Translations under genes and position numbers: made by a program
Origin: Primula veris
Taxonomy: Eukaryota > Streptophyta > Magnoliopsida > Ericales > Primulaceae
Reading direction: 5' to 3'
Length of the DNA: 64,000 bases
Assembly (NCBI GenBank): GCA_963682055.1
Contig: OY821751.1
Span: 11,470,001 to 11,534,000, forward strand
Notes under the pieces: model-generated
Databases searched by the model: none
The model's input: only the letters and a program-made list of their open reading frames with translations
Told to the model about the DNA's origin: nothing
Part shown: positions 58,774 through 64,000 of the stretch, one piece after another
Numbering within the stretch: position 1 is the stretch's first letter
How the letters are laid out: the number at the start of each line of letters is the position of its first letter

Positions 58774-59429
58774 GAAAAACAAATGGTACACAACTCATAT
58801 ACATACACTTCACATTGCCCATGAGCTTTTTTCTAACTTTAAAAATAGAGTTTTTCTTTAATTTCTTTAAATTATAAATAAATATTATTTTCATAACTAA
58901 AATGTTACACAATAACATAATTGGCTTCGTTTGGTTCCATCTTTTAAGTACAAAAGTATATTTTTTCCATCACCGTATACAAATATATTTTTGTGATTAA
59001 TGTTGTTTGGTAAACATTATAAAAGTATATTTTTACACAAAATGATGTTTGGTAAAATCAGTCTACTTTACTTCAGAGATAGCATCCTCCCATTTAATTA
59101 AAGTATACCAAATAATTCATTAGTAAAGCAATTCTTTTAAAAGATTAGTAAAAGTAATGAAAAACTCTATATTTTAAGAAAAAGGTGATGAGCAATGTAA
59201 AGTACATGTACGTGAGTTGTGTACCATTTGTTTTTCTTTTACAAATAGCTTTTTTTATTGTATAGTACTTCTAATTATAAAATTTGTTAAAGAATTCTTG
59301 CGAGCTCATTATGCCACATCATTGAGTGTGGTTGGGAGTGTATCAATAATGATTGTATCACTACCCATATAGTTGTGAACGAGTGAGAAATCAACTGATT
59401 TAAAGTTGCACAAAGTTTAAAAGGTGGAA

Positions 59430-59737
59430 TGTATTAACATTATAGATGTGTTTTTTATTGTTTTTGTTATATTTCAGGTACCTAAGGTTTCAATTGATTA
59501 CTTGAGCAAACTATGTTGCTGCTAATGTTAGTTTAGACTAAATGTGTCACTTTTGTATATACATAAGATCAATCTGTAAATATGTGGAAGTTGTAATATA
59601 AAAAAGACTTGACTCATTTGTAAATGTAACAATTTATATTATCATTTAATAAAAATCTATTTTTCTACTCTCTCTCTCTCCCTCTAAATATGCGATCACC
59701 ATATCTCCTGTTCTTGTTCCGATTACGTAATTCTACA
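59430..59737 (+). mobile_element. 5' LTR of gag-only copia
   Basis: TGTATTAACATTATAG...GTAATTCTACA, closely matching 61270-61579; CT tract near 59670. Confidence 0.88.
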
Positions 59738-60092
59738 TGGTATCAGAGCTGAAAAGCTTGTTATTCAGCTGATTGATTGTTCGTCTCTACAGAATTGGAG
59801 CTTTATCCACCACAGAATTGTGGATTTTTCGGATTAGGGTTTTCTTTCTCAGAAAATCTGGTAAGCTCTATTTTCTGTCAATTATTTTCTCAATTGATAT
59901 ATTGGGTTGATTTTTTGTGTTTGATCATATTCTTGTTGAGAATTATTAGGTATTTGTTGGATCTCGTTTATGGTTTCAATTAAAAACTTGGAGTTTTTGG
60001 GTATAATGTTGAATATTCTCTTGATCTAGTTGATTTGAAGGCTATTATAATTAATTAGTTGATTCTTGGTTAGATTAGGGTTATTTGTGATC

Positions 60093-61264
60093 ATGTCTGG
60101 AATTAATGAGAATTTAGGGCTTAATCAGAATAATCACCCTATTAATACAATGAATCCTTATTTTATTGGTACTAATAAGAATACCAGTACTAGCCTATTA
60201 AACCCTAAGTTGACTCGACCCAACTTTCATTCTTGGAAAATAGTTATGGAGATTTCAATAGGTGCTAAGTCCAAATTAGGGTTTCTTAATGGTTCTTTAT
60301 CTTGTCCACCTGAGTGAGATGAGTGGCATGGTGCTTGGATTCACTGTAATTTGATAGTCATGAGCTGGATTATTAATTCAGTAAGTGATGAGATTTCTCA
60401 GTCCATCTTATATGTTGATACTACTACTAGAATGTGGAGAGAGTTAATAGAAAGGTTTTCTCAAGCCAATGATGCTAGGATTATTGATTAAAATCAAGAA
60501 TTGCATACTAATGTTCAGTGAGAGTTGAGTGTTTCAGCTTATTTTACCAAATTAGAGACTTCTTGGAATAATTTAAATGTGCTTAGTCCTCTACACAGGT
60601 GTGTTGTGGAACTATAGGTGGTTGTATATGGGTCTTGATGATAAATATTTTATGGTTAGGGGACAAATTCTCTTAATGAAACTCATGCCTTCCATAAATG
60701 ATATATATACAATGGTTACACAAGATGAGAATCAAAATAGTGTGTATAAGGGTACTGTTGTGCACAATATGGTTTTGGTTGCTCAGTAACAAAATTAGAC
60801 CAGGTTCTTATAATGCTAGACCTAATAGTGGTGCTTATAAGCCTAATTTTGGTTCTGTAAAAGGTGTAATGAGGTGCTATCATTGTGGGTCTGATAGACA
60901 CACCAAAGACAGGTGTTATAGGGTTCATGGCTATTCTCCTTGTTGGATACCTATGCCTAGGGTTTCTTTTGGTGAACCTAGGTTTAATAACTCTCAACCT
61001 CAAACTAATCAGGTTTTTACTCAGCAACAACTAGGTTTTCAACCTCAACAACCTCAACAGTTTTACCATTCCCCTTATCTTGTACCAAATCAGAATGTTT
61101 CTTCTAATCAGAATTCTCATGCTTGCACATCAACTTCTGATCAAGTTTCTAAAAACTCAAGTGCAAGTGGTATTGTGCATATGTCTCAACAACAAGCAAC
61201 TAAGGACTCAATTGAATACTTCAGCCAATATATGCGTTTGTTATCTTTACAAACTCCATCTTGA
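60093..61264 (+). pseudogene. Copia gag (UBN2/DUF4219-type) with CCHC zinc knuckle, broken
   Basis: The ATG at 60093 opens MSGINENLGLNQNNHPIN, then the conserved copia gag opening (NPKLTRPNFHSWKIVMEIS) at about 60203-60260. A TGA stops the frame at about 60315; the capsid part continues in frame (WHGAWIHCNLIVMSWI, MWRELIERFSQANDARIID) with further TAA/TGA stops near 60490-60520. After a frame change, the zinc knuckle CYHCGSDRHTKDRC (C-x2-C-x4-H-x4-C) is intact at about 60880, followed by a Gln-rich tail ending at 61264, just before the polypurine tract. It forms the particle core in active elements; here it is interrupted. Confidence 0.85.
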
Positions 61265-61269
61265 GGGGA

Positions 61270-61579
61270 TATATTAACATTATATATGCGTTTTGTAGTA
61301 TTTTTGTTATATTTAAGGTAACTAAGGACTCAATTGAATAGTTCATCCAACTATGTTTATGCTAATGTTACTTTAGACTAAATGTGTCACTTTTGTATAT
61401 GCATAAGGTCAATCTGTAAATATTTGGAACTTGTACTATAAAAGAGACTGGACTCATTAATAAATGTAATAATTCATATTATCATTTAATAAAAATCTAT
61501 TTTTCTGCTCTCTCTCTCTAAATATGCGATCACCATATCTCTGGTGATCGTGATCTTGTTCCGATTACGTAATTCTACA
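61270..61579 (+). mobile_element. 3' LTR of gag-only copia
   Basis: TATATTAACATTATATATG...GTAATTCTACA; carries a short extra GGTGATCGTGAT insertion relative to the 5' LTR near 61545. Confidence 0.88.
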
Positions 61580-61854
61580 TAATGTATTAAGATTTTTATT
61601 TTCTAAATTGGCTTTCTACTTTGGTCTTCCATATGGATGTTGCAATTCTCCTCACTAGTGTAGGCTCTAGTTGTATCGTCGTATGTTGTTTTACTTTTAT
61701 GAAACCGTACTAACATAAACAATTATTTGTATGTTTTACATTAAACTTCACATTTATTTGATGAAATAAAAAAATCTTGAGGCAAATTTCTAAATCCATC
61801 TTACTTTTGGTTGCTATTCTTAGGTATGGCAAACTTTGCACTTCTATTCTACCT
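61580..61854. other. Spacer, nothing recognised
   Basis: AT-rich sequence between the copia 3' LTR and the duplicated segment. Confidence 0.5.
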
Positions 61855-62947
61855 GTGATTCTATTTCTATTTATATACATCGTCTTATATTCATGATAGA
61901 TGTTGTTTAATTATATGAATGATTTGTGTACTCACCCGTGTTTTTAAAAAAGAAATCTTAACTAAAACATTGTTGTAAGAGCTATGCTAAAAGCATAAAA
62001 AGCGTAGGCTTTTAGCGGCCTCAAAAGCAGAAAACTAACTTTTCTGAGCTTTGAATCGAGTTTTCATTATTATAAAGCGTGCTTTTTAAAATATTGATAG
62101 TCATTAGCCTTAATATTAGTTTATTTAGTCTTAATATTAATTGCAATGAATCAATTTAATTGCTCCGCATGCTTTAGAGAATGATAGGGTGCATAGCTAT
62201 GCACATGAAGTCGTGAACCTCTTATGAAGAACCCATCCAATTTGGTACCTTGTAGTAAGCCGGGTAATTTATTTTGAGGATGCCCTTAGGAGGCCTCGTC
62301 GCCTTGACCAACGCGGTGTATCCAGAACTTCATGCCCCAACACCGTTTACGAAACAATAAGTAGACGGGGAAATTGTTTCGCTAATTATGCTACAATTAA
62401 AATCAAAAGTACACAACTTTTTCGTTTGCCCTGCTGTAGTTGGGGTCCCTTCTTGTCCAGGATCTAATTAGAATTAAGTCTTGGTTTATCTCCAAAATAA
62501 AAATAAAAATAAGGAGCAATTTAGTGCCAACTTAATATCAAGCCATTTTCAAGAGAAACTTTAGACGTTTTTCACAAGAAAAAAGATGTATGAATTTTGA
62601 ACATAATTGTAAAAAACTGAAAGGAATAGTCAACTCACAAAACATTGGGCATAACTGATAATTAAGAAAGTTGATTAGGTATATATATTCTGACAACGGT
62701 TTGGTTGTGTGATTTACTGGTTTAACAAATGAACCAAAACCAAATAATTACACCGACTCAAAGACCGGTCCGAGACTGATAATATTGGTAGGCAATGTCT
62801 TTATCAAAGCCGTGTTTTATGTATATTAAGAGGCCCATTTGGCATTCTTGTTATTCTAACCCTAAAATAAGAAGAAAAAAACATAGACATAGCGGCGGAG
62901 AAAAATGTTGATCGTCGTTTCCAACCGTAGACTTGATGACACATTTC

Positions 62948-62958
62948 TCTATATATAG
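62948..62958 (+). promoter_or_regulatory. Candidate TATA box of right-edge gene
   Basis: TCTATATATAG about 110 bases before the ATG at 63060, conserved in copy 1 at 5090-5100. A tiny upstream frame (ATG TTT ATG TAG, 63047-63058) lies directly before the start codon. Confidence 0.45.
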
Positions 62959-63059
62959 GATTATATCCCCATCTTTTTCCTCACAATCTTAAACCTGAAA
63001 ACTTTTCATTATAAGAAATTCAGAAGTAGTAAGTAAACTTGTGAAATGTTTATGTAGCT

Positions 63060-63417
63060 ATGAGCAGAATGGAGGATGGAGATGTAGACAACGGAGACGA
63101 AGACGATATGGTAAGGGAAAACATAAAGCTAGCTACATTCGATCATCAACAAATAAGTGATTTACCAGAAAAATCTATTCCAAGGTACCTTTTCTCGCGT
63201 CCCTACGAATAAAAGTGAATGAATCAAAGAAGATGAAATGCAGATGAAAGAATCTAAAGTTATGGAATATTATACTTGTGCAAGTGTGTGATTTTTAACA
63301 CTGCTCTAACGTCGTCTTGTGTTTTACTGATTAATTTTTATCCTTCAGTACATGGACATCCCCGAGTCGTAATGAGGAAATGTTGCATTCCTTGGAAAAA
63401 AAATTGGCAAAAACTAT
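63060..63417 (+). CDS. First two exons of a gene of unknown function (partial)
   Basis: Exon 1 63060-63184 begins MSRMEDGDVDNGDEDDM and ends before a GTACCT donor. Exon 2 63349-63417 follows a TCCTTCAG acceptor and ends before GTAAGT. Joining them keeps the frame open (AG|T = Ser) and gives about 65 residues: an acidic N-terminus, then DHQQISDLPEKSIP, then NEEMLHSLEKKLAKT, which looks helical. Reading through the first intron instead stops at 63210. The gene continues beyond the splice site, probably out of the window (no third exon found by 64000). No family recognised. The damaged copy at 5203 supports this being a real exon pair that decayed elsewhere. Expression cannot be judged. Confidence 0.5.
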
Positions 63418-64000
63418 GTAAGTCTTTTTCTTTATAATTGTAAATCATAATTATCTTCAGTTTGAATCAGATAATATTTCTTTTTTTATTAAAATGATAA
63501 AATAATTCAAAATGTTCATTCATTGTTGATATAAATGGATATAGATGATTGATTACTCATTTATGCATGTTATGATAAATCAATTCTTCAAAATTTGATC
63601 TGTAAGGCTTAATTTGTCTTACAAGTTTTTCCTAATCCGTTAATATAGTTTATATCTATTAACACATGACTTGTTTATCACAAAATATTGTCTATTAATT
63701 TTTGCTATACGTGCAACGATTTTGTTTTTGCATAAAATTAAGGATAGAATAAAATTTTGTCTATTAATCAAGAAAAAATTAAACGTGCAACGACAAAATT
63801 AGATTTCATTATGAAGAATGAAATTTTCCCTGTAACTCGGTTACATATAGAACAAGTTTTATGTCTAATCACGGCAAAAATTATATGCGAGATGGCAAAA
63901 TTATAATTTTTTTTAACTCAAAATTAGATTTGATATGGCTTCTTATCTAATATAGTTACGGATACAGCATAGATTATGTCCATGAAAACAAAATTTATAC

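Larger units (their letters stand above)
56875..59366. mobile_element. Foldback (Mutator-type MITE-like) element interrupted by solo LTR
   Basis: Left end GGGTGATACATTCACT... and the reverse complement of the right end GGGTAGTGATACAATCATT... run in parallel for about 200 bases (shared blocks include CTCCCAACCACACT and ATTCTTTAACAAAT). Flanks ATATAGTAG (56865-56873) and ATATAGTTG (59367-59375) are a near-perfect 9-base duplication, suggesting a Mutator-type origin. Without the solo LTR (57006-58773) it is about 0.72 kb and non-coding. Confidence 0.75.
59430..61579 (+). mobile_element. Short gag-only copia element
   Basis: LTRs of 308 (59430-59737) and 310 bases (61270-61579), primer-binding site TGGTATCAGAGCTGAA at 59738, polypurine tract TTGAGGGGA at 61261, and between them only gag. 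Protease, integrase, RT and RNase H are missing, and the gag stop lies directly before the polypurine tract. The layout is that of a gag-only LTR element (TR-GAG type). The 5-base target duplication is not clear. Gag contains stops, so this copy is inactive. Confidence 0.85.
61855..64000 (+). repeat. Segmental direct repeat, copy 2 (better preserved, runs off window)
   Basis: Matches 3766-6133. It lacks about 235 bases present in copy 1 (4267-4501). Its gene start is open, unlike copy 1. Confidence 0.9.

Noticed and set aside
3766..64000. Reading the bracketing direct repeats as LTRs of one giant element
   Set aside because: No TG...CA ends, primer-binding site or polypurine tract adjoin them, and they contain exon-intron structure.

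Overview
The window looks like a transposon-dense, AT-rich intergenic stretch of a flowering-plant (probably eudicot) nuclear genome. The evidence is Ty1/copia and Ty3/gypsy LTR retrotransposons with plant-type primer-binding sites, a CACTA transposon with plant TNPD and Ptta-type genes, a Mutator-like element (MULE), GT-AG introns, and pseudogene copies of the plant DNA methyltransferase MET1. No complete host gene is visible. The only reading frame that looks like the start of a functional host gene is at the right edge.

Layout, left to right. 1-1812: partial LTR (minus) of a Ty3/gypsy family present five times here, inserted in a decayed copia pol (1813-3765). 3766-6133: degenerate copy of a segment that recurs in better condition at 61855-64000; it carries a TATA box and the first exons of an unknown gene. 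6428-9081: decayed copia pol on the minus strand. 9628-13749: inverted repeat made from a response-regulator-like gene. 13750-14548: copia leader and gag debris. 14549-27307: a long palindrome, arms about 5.4 kb with a 29-base loop, whose two arms carry the last exons of MET1 in opposite orientation; one arm later received a solo gypsy LTR. 26130-28412 and 53325-about 54620: an LTR element split by a MULE. 28413-53315: that MULE, with 9-base target duplications, holding a broken host-like gene into whose exons a full-length gypsy element (31037-40937, TSD GTAAC) and a full-length CACTA (42353-51997, TSD CTT) have inserted. 56875-59366: foldback element with a solo gypsy LTR inside. 59430-61579: short gag-only copia element. 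61855-64000: the better-preserved duplicate with the start of a gene.

The most interesting content is the pair of neighbouring gene-derived inverted repeats, one built from a DNA methyltransferase and one from a response-regulator-like gene. If transcribed, each could fold into long double-stranded RNA and feed small RNAs against its parent gene. The LTRs within the MET1 palindrome (one in an intron of each arm, plus the solo gypsy LTR in the right arm) are oriented so that read-through would run toward the axis. Whether any of this is transcribed cannot be seen from sequence. A second notable signal is a threefold repeat inside the gypsy LTR whose units fold into hairpins with several compensatory base-pair changes.
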